In this document: positions 46,685-58,402 of the stretch, piece by piece
Position numbering within the stretch: the stretch's first letter is position 1
How the letters are laid out: each line of letters begins with the position of its first letter
Assembly (NCBI RefSeq): GCF_030253575.1
Contig: NC_080569.1
Coordinates: 11,973,001 to 12,037,000, forward strand
Source of the DNA: Rhododendron vialii
Taxonomy: Eukaryota > Streptophyta > Magnoliopsida > Ericales > Ericaceae
Direction: 5' to 3'
Length of the DNA: 64,000 nucleotides
Notes under the pieces: generated by a model
Told to the model about the DNA's origin: nothing
The model's database searches: none
The model's input: only the letters and a program-made list of their open reading frames with translations
Program-made: the position numbers and the translations under genes

Positions 46685-48625
46685 GGAACTTGGACAAGTC
46701 ATCATGACCTGTACCAGTTGATGAGTCTTAATGCTCATTCAGGCCTCTTTTCAAAAATAAATTTGGAGACAATGACTGGCGAAAAAATGTCTTCATAAGC
46801 CGAATGCTCATGTGAGATACAAATACTAAAGTTACACGTTTTTATCATGGAAACAATTTATAACATATAATTGCGGGCATAATCTGAAATAAATAATCTT
46901 ATGATGTTTATCCAACAACTTAATCTTTCTGTAGGGAAGCGACCCCTCATGTTATGTGAAATGATCAAGTCACAGGTCACTAGGGCCCTATTCTTTCCGT
47001 CCATATAACTCCCTTCTATGTTATGGTATCTTTTAAACTATCCCCCAAACTCGGGACAATTATCTGGATGCATCAATAAGCCATCACCTTTGTCTGACCG
47101 CTTTCATTTTCTAAGCTTAATGTTGAACACAAATTTCGAGTCTATGAAAAAAACGGGAAAAATGATGAACGAGAGTCAATTTTATTAATGTATAAAAACT
47201 AGGGTTACAATCTCTGTTTGAAGTTCTAATAGAAAATAATCCTCTGATTCTTCTCTTCGAATGTTGAAACGAGGGCTTGATGCTTGATCCCGAATCAAAC
47301 GGCGGAATCTTCTCCAAGATTTGTGAAGAAGATGATGATCTAGATGGCAAATATGAGAGGGAGCACCTCAATTTATAGAGATGTGGGAGAGATGTGGGAT
47401 GGAGAGTCATGACCAACTCTACCTCCTTCATATTTATCTTCCTAATTATTTCTTTATTTAACATAAAAGAAATAATTATATAACTTGATAATTATCCTTC
47501 TTTCTTTTATTTTAAGAAAGACAATTATAAAGAGAAATACGATTATTATTTTACCAAGTGGCTTAATTTGATTGGCCGACTTAATAAAAAATAATAACTA
47601 CATCACTTTGACACGTGGCGCCATTTGATTGGTCCATTTGCATCACTTTGACCTTTGACCTCAAGACACTTGGCGACATTTGATTGGCCATTTATCGTGC
47701 CCTATTTATTAGGTCTTGCAACACGTGGCAACTTGTGATTGACAGTAAATTTTACATGCCTACACTTAAATTTTACGTCATCACATTTGTCTGACGTGTT
47801 TCTAGTCTTTAACATGAAAATTTTATCATATCTTTTTCCATGGCATATCTTAAATAAAATCGTAATCTTTTCAACATAAAATCATGCTACTTTTATAAAG
47901 GAAAATCATGTAACTCAGGTATAAGTATCTCACCTTAGAATTCTTTGTTACGTATACTCGTCTTGGAGTAGAGTACTTCTTTTTCCCTCTATTTTATTAT
48001 TTGTCAACTCTAACTACTACTATTCAGCACTAACCTCGCACATTTCTTTCTTCTTCTTTTTTGTCGTACTTAACAAGTAGTAATTCTTTGCTATTTTTGT
48101 TTCCATGCTCTTAGAATAGAAGTCCTATTTGTAGAGGCTTTCTAATTTGGTCTAGTTTTGACACATAAGTCATCTAGCTAGGTGTCATTCTCCAAGCATT
48201 TGGTGGCTAAGCTATATTAGTGATGTGGCCAAGCTATAAAACATATAAGGTAGCAAAGCTATATAGCATGATGTGGCATCCTATTTTTCTCTAGAAATAA
48301 GTAGAATTTCATTTTTCTTTTTCCTTTTATAACACACTTAAAAGTGCTCCAAATTTTTATTCTGATAATGAAACTTAAATAATTTTACGCATTGGTTACA
48401 ATATTGCCTTTACATTTAATCGAGTTGTGTATAAATTTTGGGTGGGGTTTTCACAAATATTTACTAGGTCACTCTGTCGGACATTCACAAATACCAATGG
48501 TCCCAAATACAAATACTCCTACCAAAGAACAACAACAAACAAAGTCACCTGCACAGCTGCACTAGGACTATTCTTTGTGCCATTGTATAGTCTCATCATC
48601 AATATATATACATATAAAGGAATTT
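46685..48625. other. Gene-free stretch with LTR-like sub-repeats
   Basis: No gene is recognised. 47570-47740 holds three loose repeats of CACTTTGAC or ACACGTGGC followed by CATTTGATTGG, as in LTR enhancer regions. 47160-47400 on the minus strand has leader-like features (TCTCTCCCACATCTC, TATAAATTGAGG), so an eroded LTR element is likely. I could not set ends. Confidence 0.4.
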
Positions 48626-48962
48626 TCAAGTGAGGGATCCCTCATTTTGTTAAAATGAGGGACTTTCATTTTCCGATCAAATTTTGAAAATCCGAACCGT
48701 TCAATGTGTGCAGAACGTAATTTTAAGGGTCCCCTCTAGAAATTAGCAAAAAAAATGACCGGGAAGGGTGTCATCCGAGCAGTTTTTTTTGAACCGTTCA
48801 ATGAAAACTGCTCGGATGAAGCCCTTCCTGGTAATTTTTTTTGCTGATTTCTCATAGGGACCCTTAAAATCACGTTCTGATCACTTTGAGCGGCTCGGAT
48901 CATCAAAATTCAATCGGGAAGGGGAGTCCCGCATTTTAATAAAATGAGGGATCCCTCACTGG
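48626..48962. mobile_element. Foldback MITE 1
   Basis: Almost a perfect palindrome: the left arm starts AGTGAGGGATCCCTCATTTT and the right end reads AAAATGAGGGATCCCTCACT. Middle words AGGGTCCC / GGGACCCTT and GCTCGGATGA / TCATCCGAGC also pair. Non-coding. Confidence 0.8.
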
Positions 48963-48969
48963 AACCTAA

Positions 48970-48974
<5 letters not shown>

Positions 48975-49059
<85 letters not shown>
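48975..49059. repeat. (TA)n(GA)n compound microsatellite
   Basis: About 26 TA repeats followed by about 17 GA repeats, lying exactly between the two foldback MITEs. Confidence 0.95.
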
Positions 49060-49061
<2 letters not shown>

Positions 49062-49063
49062 CC

Positions 49064-49425
49064 CTTCTTATGAGGGATCCCCTTCTTAGCTTAAGTGCGG
49101 ACCTCATAGATTCCAATCGAATTTCGATGATCCGAGCCGCTTAATGTGATCAGAACGTGATTTTAAGGGTTATAGCGAGAAATCGTCAAAAAAAATGGTC
49201 GGGAGGGGCTTCATCTGAACAATTTTTTATTGAACGGTTCAAACAAAAACTGCTCAAATCAAGCCCTTTCTGGTCATTTTTTTTGCCGATTTCTCGCGGG
49301 TACCCTCAAAATCACATTCTGATCACATTGAGCTGCTCGGGTCATCGAAATTCAATCGGGAAATGAGGGAAATGAGAGAAATGAGGAGGTCCGCACTTAA
49401 GGAGCCTATTTAAGGTCCTCACAGG
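49064..49425. mobile_element. Foldback MITE 2, same family
   Basis: Shares AACGTGATTTTAAGGGT, AATTCAATCGGGAA and the paired CTTCATCTGAACA / CTGCTCAAATCAAGC core with MITE 1 but has diverged ends (AGTGCGGACCTC on the left, GAGGTCCGCACTTAAGG on the right). Two relatives side by side suggest tandem or nested insertion. Confidence 0.75.
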
Positions 49426-49433
49426 AAGCTTAC

Positions 49434-49476
<43 letters not shown>
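49434..49476. repeat. (GT)n(TA)n microsatellite
   Basis: About 12 GT followed by about 9-10 AT repeats. Confidence 0.95.
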
Positions 49477-50389
49477 CCAACAAGATAGTTAACAAAAGTA
49501 TATCATGAGCAAATAATATCATAGAATCTTGTATGCCAAAGGGTACATCAATCACAAATGAGTAGGAAGCCAATGAATAAGATTAATACATATTGCGAAT
49601 CATAACTACTAAAAGAACATTCCAGAATATCCACGGAAATGACAACATGCTAAACGACTCACCTAGGGTTCAAAAGAATGCAAACAAATGCGAAGCGTAA
49701 TAATAGTTCACTAATATGAATCACATATAAAAGATATGTACACATAATTGAAAATACAATTAAAAAGTTGATATACCTAATAACACCAACAAACTATGTT
49801 TACTTTTAAAAAAAAAATTTTTAAGAAGCAAAATTTCAAGTCTCTCAATTGGAGCCAACTTATTCTGTACAAGCCCTACATTGAGGTTAAATTTTATCAA
49901 ATGGTTTGAAAGATGCCATAATTAGTTCAAATAGCTTAGATTAATGCATTTGGGGTTCAGCTTCCAAAAATAAGATCCGACTTTTACCCAATAAGTAATC
50001 ATAGGATACGTACCGAATTGGGATACGCGTATAAATCGTGGGATACACAATTGTATGGTAGGATTTCTATACAAAAAAGATACAGGATGGAATACGTATC
50101 GTTCTCCGAAAGAGACGATACAATCGTAGAATACGTATCGTGTATCGTAGATTTTTAACAACTATACTTAGAACAGTCATGCTATCACTTCAAGTTGGGG
50201 CCTTCCTGACAGGATCTAGAGGCATACATATAGTTTGTTTTTTATTATAGTTCATATTGTATGGTTAGTTGTTTTCGGTTGTTTTGGTTTGGGGTTTCTT
50301 CCGCGGCCTAACAGTGTATTTGTTTTGGTTTGTGGTTATTAAAAGTCTCGCACCTTATAAATAAATAAATAAGTAAAATTCAGTAGTAG
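49477..50389. other. Gene-free spacer with CGTATCG words
   Basis: 49990-50160 contains many GATACG/CGTATC words (for example GAATACGTATCGTGTATCG); similar words appear at 53365-53435 on the other side of the putative inversion. 50220-50385 looks like a LINE 3' end (TTTCGGTTGTTTTGGTTTGG, then (AAAT)n at 50358). Confidence 0.4.
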
Positions 50390-50735
50390 GAGTAATTTTG
50401 TTCTCTAGTGTAATGCGTGGGCAAAGTTAATTCTCCTTAATTATAATTTATCAGTTACGAACGCTAACACTAATTAGCTAGTAAAGGAGATGTTTGATCT
50501 CCTCAAACTAGGACCGTAAAAATTCGATTACACATTATTATTGGTTACTTCAATTGTGACTAGCCCACCTCATTAATCCAAATTGTTTATCTTGTAACCT
50601 TTACGAAATGAATTGCACATGTCAAGATCAAGTTGATCAGATATCAATTGTCAACAAAATATAATTTTGAGAACAGATGGTTTGTTATTGGTTTAATTGA
50701 AATAAGAAAAGGTTTATCTTTCAGCGAATCACATG
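50390..50735 (-). repeat. Inverted copy of the S28 upstream block
   Basis: The reverse complement matches 1510-1800 and 23490-23742/26219-26290, including TCTCCTTTACTAGCTAATTAG and the CTCACGCATTACACTAGAG equivalent. It lies 3.5 kb upstream of copy 4 in the opposite orientation, while copy 4 itself lacks this block in its normal place. Confidence 0.8.
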
Positions 50736-50739
50736 TAGA

Positions 50740-50925
50740 GATACTGATTGAGGAGCATCCCGTAGACCGCCTAAAAAGGAATATCTATTATTTGATCCAT
50801 ATCCTGACATAATAAGTCCAACAGGAGCAATACTTGAAATGGCAATCCATAAAAAAACAACACTAACGATATTGAGAGTGGCTAGAATAAGACGATAACC
50901 AAAAAGAATTACTTAATAACTTAAT
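50740..50925 (-). pseudogene. ndhA: Nuclear plastid-DNA fragment of ndhA, inverted copy
   Basis: On the minus strand it reads [12 protein letters not shown], then [20 protein letters not shown] and [10 protein letters not shown], a longer and better preserved ndhA segment than the one at 1379-1486. It sits next to the inverted S28 upstream block in the same relative order as at 1379-1800, so both descend from one insertion. Confidence 0.88.
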
Positions 50926-50930
50926 AAAAT

Positions 50931-53445
50931 ATATATATAAAACTGCTATGGATGACCCAATCCTGAATAAACAAGTATCACCTCTAGATGGAAGAAGATT
51001 CTATTTGAAAATCAATTTTATATATAAAAAACTGTTATGGATGACCCAATCCTGCTATGTCCCATTTACTAGAGCTGGAAGAATTTCCAAATGGCCAACG
51101 TATACGTTGTTGTATCCCTGCGAATATTCTCTTAATCGATCATGTGACAAGTAATTGTATCTGAATAACTTGACTTTTTGTTGTAAAGTACTATAATTTG
51201 GGAGAAGCTGGCCCACAGCTCTCCACTGCAAAATCTAATTTAAGATCGAGGACGGCAGGACAGCTATGGCCCGTTTTCCAACATAGAAACAATATATATA
51301 CTACATTATACTACGTCGTTGATATATTTAATTATATAGGAAATCTTTTCTTATTCAAACAGTATATATAGAGAGAAGCTTCATCCTTCACTATAATTAT
51401 AACTTAATTAAGAGGACGGCTCAATATTTATTTGAACATAAAAATATATTCAAATTCTAGAGACATAGTTGATATGTTCAAGGGGAATAACCATTCTAAT
51501 TTAGACTTGTTTCTAAAAAGAAAGAGATGCCAATGCCAGCAAGGATTGTAGTCTATTTCGTAGCCCCTAGCAAAATTGTTTCTAACATACTCTAATAAAT
51601 AAAGTCAAATAGCCGATACATAATTCATATGTTTTTTTATTTTTGTCATTCGTTAATCCTAATCTATTTTATCCTAAGGGACTTGGGAAGGGGGATGGAT
51701 GCTCTTGGAAAATGAACCCTGCCCATATAAATTGCACTCCACTCCACTTGCATTCATATGTTCCTGGGATAGCCTTTGGTTCATTACATTTTTGTATTAT
51801 TGATTATTTGCTTGAAAGACTTAAAAGAAGTTATAAACATGTTTGGTGTAGCTTTTTATAAGCTTAAATATAGTTCAAGCTATTTCGTTAGATAAGTTAT
51901 AGAATAGCTTATTATCGAATGAATGTCTAAATTGTCCTTACTGATTCTATATTGGTACATTAAAATCAAGGAGAGTTTTGTCCATATGTAACTTTGTCAA
52001 TTTTAAAATAAGCGAAAAGGATACAAATAAGAGCTTAAAACAATCTCACTTTTTGTAGTTAACTAAATTGAAAAAGCTAAATAAGTAATAATGTATAATT
52101 ACTAGCAAACACTTTAAATCCGCTTCTTTTTTAAGCATATAAGTTGAATAAGTCACCTTATAAGATCATTCAATTAAGACTGCTTTTTTTTAAAGCAAAT
52201 AAGCTGAATAAGTAAGCTTGTAATCACGTGGTGACTTAAAGGAAACAACGTCGATCGGGATGTTTTATTCTCATTTGATTTTTTGCAAGATCGGTCAACT
52301 AATTGTTATTTGTAAGTTGCACCAATCTACTCTTTGAAAGAAAAAATAACAAATAGCAAAAAAAAAATAAGTATCACTTGAAATGGTAAAACGTGACTAG
52401 TTATGGGCCCCATTCCACGTCTCGTGGCGGTTAGGGGCCAAATCTATAACTCAATGGACCTCGGTGAAATCCTTTCCCATGCTTAATTACAGACATTGAT
52501 AGCTTACGTATTGAGTAGCATTGGAATGATCCTTGGGGTCACAGTTTGCTCGGTCCTTAACTTCTATCTCAGAATTAGTCGAAGTACGCAAATTGGCTTG
52601 GACACACGGTAAAGAAAAAACCAAAAAAACATTTGAATGTTTCTTAAATAAGAACTTGGGAAAACTGGCTCTCCCCCTTTCTTCTCTTGTGCAACGGTCA
52701 TAATTATAGGACCTCTTTGTTAATAGTGGGTTAGCGGTGTGGGCATGTGGCGACGTGTGCAGGTGATTCGGATTATGGGTTGGAATTTTGGTGCATGGTC
52801 GGCTTAGTTTTAGGTTTAGGTATTTAATTGCTAGTATCGTTTAAGCATTAGACTTTTAGACTAAATAGTACTGGGCGTATTGCAGTATTAATTTTATATA
52901 GGTATTTATATTACGATTAACATTGTTGGAGCATAAATTAAATTTAATATTTTGGCACAGGAAATTTAAGTCCAAACAAGTCTAATTGACAAAATCCAAA
53001 GATGGAAGATATTATTGAAGAAGATATAAATATCTAGTCCTTAGGAACACTAAAATATTTATGTCTAGAAGCTCTAGAATATCCTTGCGAAATATCTAGA
53101 GTTTTTTTGTGAAAATTAGTCACATGTGTAATTCTAAAATTACCTCAAAGTTTATCTTGTATGAAAATATCTTTATACTAGAGCCTTCTATGCAGTAGTA
53201 TAAATAGGGATGGGTCTAGCTATTTTCTACCAAGCCAAAAAAAAGTTTGAGTTTCAATGTAATACAAATAGTCTCATTCCCCACTGTTGTCTTTAGTGCC
53301 CCACTGTTGTCTTTAGTGTTCTGCTTTTCCAAAATCTTGTCCAACTAAATAATAGAAACTCACGTATCTTAAGATACACGATACATAGCCCGATACAATA
53401 TATACAATTGAAAAGACGATACAAGATACGTATCCTGATTTGAAA
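50931..53445. other. Gene-free spacer
   Basis: No gene is recognised. The 26-bp phrase around CTATGGATGACCCAATCCTG occurs at 50946 and 51037. CCCCACTGTTGTCTTTAGTG is tandemly doubled at 53279-53319. 53355-53440 has repeated GATACA words. Confidence 0.45.
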
Positions 53446-53449
53446 ACAT

Positions 53450-53850
53450 TAGTTCTGAGAAGGTTTCACCATTCCCTTATAGTCAGGAATCCCCTAATGT
53501 CTTTAACAATTCTGGTAAACAATTGAACTGCATAAGTAGCTTTCCATTGAAAGATGCGATAATTACGTTCTTGCCAAAAGGCATATGCAACTGCAGCAAA
53601 GGAGGCCTTGAGGCAGGTATAACGCAAATCTTTCCCCTTGGTGTTGGTATAGAATCACTACAGAATAATCTCCAAGTTCACCTGTACCCCTTGGACTAGA
53701 TTTTTATTCATCAAAACCTACCAAATTGATAGCGAAAAAGGGCATTCAAAGAACAAATGGGAGTGTGTCTCCACGTTGCTGCTGCACAATGAGCAACAAT
53801 CATTCTTAATGAACCCCCATTTCCTCAATCTGTCTTTGCTTTTAGTCGAT
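53450..53850 (-). pseudogene. LINE ORF2 C-terminus (zf-RVT domain) fragment
   Basis: The minus strand encodes DRLRKWGFIKNDCCSLCSSN, then VETHSHLFFECPFSLSIW and, after a frameshift or stop, AAVAYAFWQERNYRIFQWKA. This is the reverse-transcriptase zinc-binding (zf-RVT) region found at the C-terminus of plant non-LTR retrotransposon proteins, with the C-x2-C..H..C ligands visible. It is interrupted by a TAG, so non-functional. It ends where homology upstream of copy 4 begins (about 53868). Confidence 0.8.
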
Positions 53851-53867
53851 GTAAAATAGTAGCTAAC

Positions 53868-54182
53868 CACAAGTTACAATTAATTATGGAGAAGCTGTGA
53901 AAAACAAAAAGACAAAAAATGAAGAAGAAGAAGAAGAAGAAGAAGAAAAGGAGAAAGCACCTTGGGAGGCAATAAAACTCGTCATGGGGGCCCATGGACT
54001 CAATTAGAAAAAACGTGGAAAATCAAATTAATTTTAATATCCCTAAAAGAAGCCAGCTTACTCATGGAATTCTATGATTAAATATTAATGTTGAATAATT
54101 CAAAAGAGAATTTGTCAAGGCTTCAGAAAATCGCCAACTCTTTCCAAATGATTCCCAATTCAATATTCTATACCAAGTTAAG
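53868..54182 (+). promoter_or_regulatory. Proximal promoter region of copy 4
   Basis: Matches the copy 3 promoter from AATTATGG(A/T)GAAGCTGTGA onward, with a (GAA)n run at 53920-53946 and conserved AAAACGTGGAAAATCAAATT and AGAAGCCAGCTTACT. It is the cleanest version: no MITE as in copy 3 and no 150-bp deletion as in copy 1. Confidence 0.65.
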
Positions 54183-54189
54183 TATATAA
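54183..54189 (+). promoter_or_regulatory. TATA box of S28 copy 4
   Basis: TATATAA 91 bp upstream of the ATG at 54274, in the context TTAAGTATATAAGTA. Confidence 0.75.
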
Positions 54190-54273
54190 GTAATGTGTGT
54201 TTCTAACAAACACGAAACGCCTAATATAATCACTCTAATCAAGCGGACCCTTAGAGTTCTCTAGCTACCTACC

Positions 54274-57200
54274 ATGAACTCTCGCACTCTTCTATTTCGC
54301 TTCACTCATTTCTCTCTCATAGTCCTCTTAACCTCTATTTCTGCTGCCTCATCCCACAAAATCCCAAGGCTCAGTGTACTCCATGAAACAATCACAAGAG
54401 GGACATCCAAGACCATCTCAACCTTTGATCCAGAGGACTTGGAAACCTTTTTTTACCCTCAAACACTTGATCATTTCAACTACCAGCCAGAGAGCTATAC
54501 AACTTTCAAACAAAGATATGTAATCAACTATAAGCATTGGGGCGGCGCAAATGAAAGCGCGCCGATCTTTGTTTACCTTGGCGACGAGGCACCGATCGAT
54601 GGTCAGCTTCCAATAATTGGGTTTCTTATCGATAATGCCCCTCATTTCAAAGCTCTCCAAGTTTATATAGAGGTATAAACATATACCATGTTACTCCATT
54701 TTGTTAAACGAGTGAAAGATTTTTACAGTCATCTTCTTTTTGTGGTTTTCAGCACCGGTTTTACGGAGAATCAATTCCTTTTGGAACAACAAAGAGTAAT
54801 GAAAGCACTCAAGGTTATTTCAATTCGGCTCAGGCTCTTGCAGATAGTGCAAAGTTGATCATTTACTTGAAGAAAAAGCTATCTGCGCATAATTCCCCGG
54901 TTATTATTTCTGGAGGATCATATGGAGGAAGTGAGTAATACAACAATTTAGAGTAATCCCTCGGTCTCATTTTTAAGTTATTTACAAAAAAAAATCGTGT
55001 TATTGTTTTGGATCAATAAATGTAGCACTTTCGACAAGATCTTATAAAATATGTTTTTGTCAATTTAAAAATCTTTAATGTAGAGAGACGAAATTCAAAA
55101 AATTATGCGCATAAGTGATTTATTTATTTTATTCAAAAAATAGAATCATTTTCCATAAAGCACAAAAATTATTGAACATTAATTGGGCATACATATTTAA
55201 AATTGCTTTCTTGTGTAGTTCTTCTAATTTGTTTTTTTCCTCTATAAAGTGTTGGCTGCATGGTTCCGGCTGAAGTACCCCCATGTTGCTCTCGGAGCTC
55301 TGGCCTCATCAGCTCCGATCCTTTACTTTGATGACATTACTCCACATGACGCATACTTTGTAGTTGTCACCAAGGATTTCAAAGTAAAACGTAAAAACCT
55401 TTAATTTCATTTTCTTTTTCTAGTCGAACCTGAACCTTAAGTAATGAAAATAGTAACGATATTTGGATGCTATTACAGGAAGCTAGTAAGAGTTGCTACA
55501 AAACAATACGAAAATCATGGTCCGTAATTGATAGAGTCTCTTTGCAGCCCAACGGTCTCACATACCTAAGCCAGAAATTCAAGACATGCAGGTAAATTGC
55601 TCATTCCTGATTTGTCCTAACGTAGAATTTAACCGATATATCCAAAATGAATTAGTACTTATCTAATTGTTGTCCTAATTTTCAGCCCGTTGAGCGATGC
55701 TGCGGAACTCAAGAACTTCTTAATTTATACATATGCTGGTGCAGCTCAATATGACATGCCACCATCATATCCTGTTACACAGATTTGTGGGGGAATCAAT
55801 GGTGCAAAAGGAAATGATGTTCTTGGCAAGATATATGCAGGCCTTGTAGCCTATCATGGAAACCAGACATGCTTTGTCAACCAAATCGATGGTAGTACTC
55901 CATCGGCTGATGATTCGGATGTAGCAGATTTAGGATGGGGTTGGCAAGTAAGTTTATACACTAATTACATCTTCTTTCAGAAGGCAATGATTATACATCC
56001 GTACGTAATTAATCAAAAACCGCCATGCATTGCAAAAAAGGAGAAGAAGAAGAAGAAACCTCCATGAATAAAACTCGTAGACTAAGGACATGTTTGGTTC
56101 GATTGAATGTCATTTAAAATTAATGTCACCGATCGGACTTGGTTGCGTATATGTGTAGGCATGCACTGAGATGGTGATACCCATCGGCATCGGCGGCTCC
56201 ATGTTCCAACCACAACCTTTCAATCTTGAGCAATACGGCTTGAATTGCCTAAGTGAGTACGGGGTATTACCTCGGCCCAACTGGGTCACAACCTACTATG
56301 GAGGTCATGTAAGTCCTTTTTGATTTTTGTTTGATTGCTACTGTATATTTATTCACTTCTAGCTAGTCGCTTTGTTTTTCTATTAATAAAACCTTTATTT
56401 TTACGGGGATAGTAAATAAAAATTTGATTGGGATTCTGATTATGTGGATGCCTGTGTGGTAGAAAGGGCGAAGATGAAGGGATCGATAATGCATTGATGA
56501 GACTAATTTTATCTCATCTTTGGCTCGATTTTATTTCCGCCCTCAGTAATTTCTTAATCCAAACACGACACTGATTTCATTTATATTGCTTTTGCAGGAT
56601 ATAAAATTGGTTCTCCGAAGGTTTGCTAGCAACATTATTTTCGCCAATGGTCTCAGAGATCCTTACAGCAGTGGAGGGTAAATTAGACTCAAATAGTTTA
56701 AGTATTAGGAAAAGAAATTAGATTCACCTAGTTGACTTAGTTTAATCAATTTATGATAATTTTTTTTACTACATGCAGGGTGTTGGAGGACTTGTCAGAC
56801 ACTCTTCTTGCTGCTTATACTGCTGACGGTGTGTGCCCCTCAACCATCTTAATCTTTATACGCAATTTTCATTGTTATTTTTTTACTAGAATGCTGTGAT
56901 GGTAGTATTCTCGTAACTAAAAGATCATACCTCAACGAACTTAATTAAGATTTAAGGTACATACACCCTGCCACCCATGAACCAGCTCAATCCGAACATT
57001 TCGTAATATAATATCATGCATATTCTTTTATTTGTATAACATTACCACGATAAATGATGGAAACAATTATGCATGTATATATATCCTAGAGTAAATGTGT
57101 AAGGGCAGAGCTAAGATTATTAGTTTATTACAATATTAATGAGTAACATAGCTCTGCCAGGGGCCAACGGGCCCCGGCCCCCCTAACCTTAGCTCCCCAA

Positions 57201-57795
57201 GCATTTAAGTTTTAAAATTTTTATTTTGTACATACTTGATTTTGAATATTATTGACAATTATTCGTGTATAGCTACTTATAATCTTAATAATTTTGGTCC
57301 GATTTGATAAAAAATTAGTTATTTTACATTCTCATTTCTCTATTTCTTTCATAAATAAAAAATAAGTACGTGACAATTAAATTAGCCTAAAGAATCATTT
57401 TAATGTACAAATGTAGTGAATCGAAATGCAAAAAACCTTATGATATAATAAGTATATGTTCCGATAAAAAAATATGTCTTTTAAGCCAGCCCCCGAAGTC
57501 AAAATCATGGCTCCGCCACCAAGCTCTGCCATTATGCATTATGTGGATCACCTCATACAAAATGACATGTCTCATTCTATTTCTCAGCTACAAGTAAAAT
57601 ATGGAAAATCACTAGGTTTCTAATTTTGTGTGAAGATTTAAATTGTTAAATAATTTTACAGGATCTCATTGCTTGGATATTCTTATTGCAACGGAAACTG
57701 ATCCGCAATGGCTGATAGAGCAAAGAAAGGTGGAAGTTAAGATCGTTGAAGGATGGCTCAAAACATACTATGCTGATCTTCGGGCTTTGACGTAG
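54274..57795 (+). CDS. Serine carboxypeptidase S28, Pro-X carboxypeptidase-like (copy 4)
   Basis: Nine exons: 54274-54672, 54753-54930, 55250-55383, 55479-55591, 55686-55947, 56159-56308, 56598-56677, 56779-56828 and 57662-57795. All are GT-AG and give 499 aa. Signal peptide, then [11 protein letters not shown]. Motif-based triad: Ser189 (GGSYGG), Asp433 ([12 protein letters not shown]), His458 (GSHCLDI). Differences from copy 3 are all in-frame: exon 2 is 3 codons shorter, exon 5 is 6 codons longer (extra Asp/Ser-rich segment before LGWGWQ) and exon 6 is 2 codons shorter (Lys-Asp lost from GGKDSMF). Such whole-codon changes and an intact frame suggest the protein is or was under selection. 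Intron 8 carries a 362-bp insertion. A polyadenylation-like AATAAA lies at 57823-57828. Function is inferred from family: C-terminal Pro-X cleavage in the secretory or vacuolar compartment. Confidence 0.93.
57160..57521. mobile_element. 362-bp insertion in copy 4 intron 8
   Basis: Flanked by the exact 10-bp repeat AGCTCTGCCA (57150-57159 and 57522-57531); copy 3 has the single, empty site near 32628. The insert starts GGGGCCAACGGGCCCCGG and ends ATGGCTCCGCCACCA, the GGCGGAGCCA-type end of a common plant repeat. A 9-10 bp duplication suggests a Mutator-like or related small element; the inverted repeats are weak. Confidence 0.7.
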
Positions 57796-58402
57796 TAGAT
57801 TAAGATAAAGAGAAATACCACAAATAAAAGCAAATTTAATAAACATGCTCATTTTTTTGTCATTCAATCTGCCAGGTCGTAGTATAGTCCAGTGTCTTCT
57901 TCTTTCTATGTTTCAGCTACTTACAACAAAACTAGGTTCTGACGCCAAGGCCTCTACCCCAATTCCGATGCCAATAAGTCAATAACCACACCCAAACACA
58001 CACTCATTTGCACAGCCACACACTTGTGTTGATGGGTGTGTAATTTGAGTGTGGTTGTAACATATTTGTTCTGGTGCACGATACCAGCCTATCCAGCTGG
58101 TACCACCATGCTTTGTATTTTCCTTGCCGGTTTCATGAGGTTGGGATATAACCCGATCGGTCTATCATTTGACATGGCAGCTGTAAGAGATTATTTAGTT
58201 TTCCAATATTTCGGTCCTCCTTATATAGTTAAGAGTTATGTTTAATTTAGATGTCATTTTTGCTTTGGTCTGTCAGTTCTATTTTAATTTCCAAACCTTG
58301 TTTTACCCATTTAGGTATATTCTCTTTGTTAAAAAAATGCTCTCACGTGCCATGTTCTTCTTGTTTATGTAATTGAGACTGATACCATTTTGGTGGAAAC
58401 AA
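57796..58402 (+). other. 3' flank shared by copies 3 and 4
   Basis: About 600 bp collinear with 32895-33508, with small indels, including GGGATATAACCCGATCGGTC. It marks the right boundary of the duplication between copies 3 and 4. No coding region is recognised. Confidence 0.7.

Noticed and set aside
49064..49425. Foldback as a microRNA precursor
   Set aside because: A close relative lies next to it and the arms are long and diverged, which fits a MITE family rather than a conserved microRNA gene.
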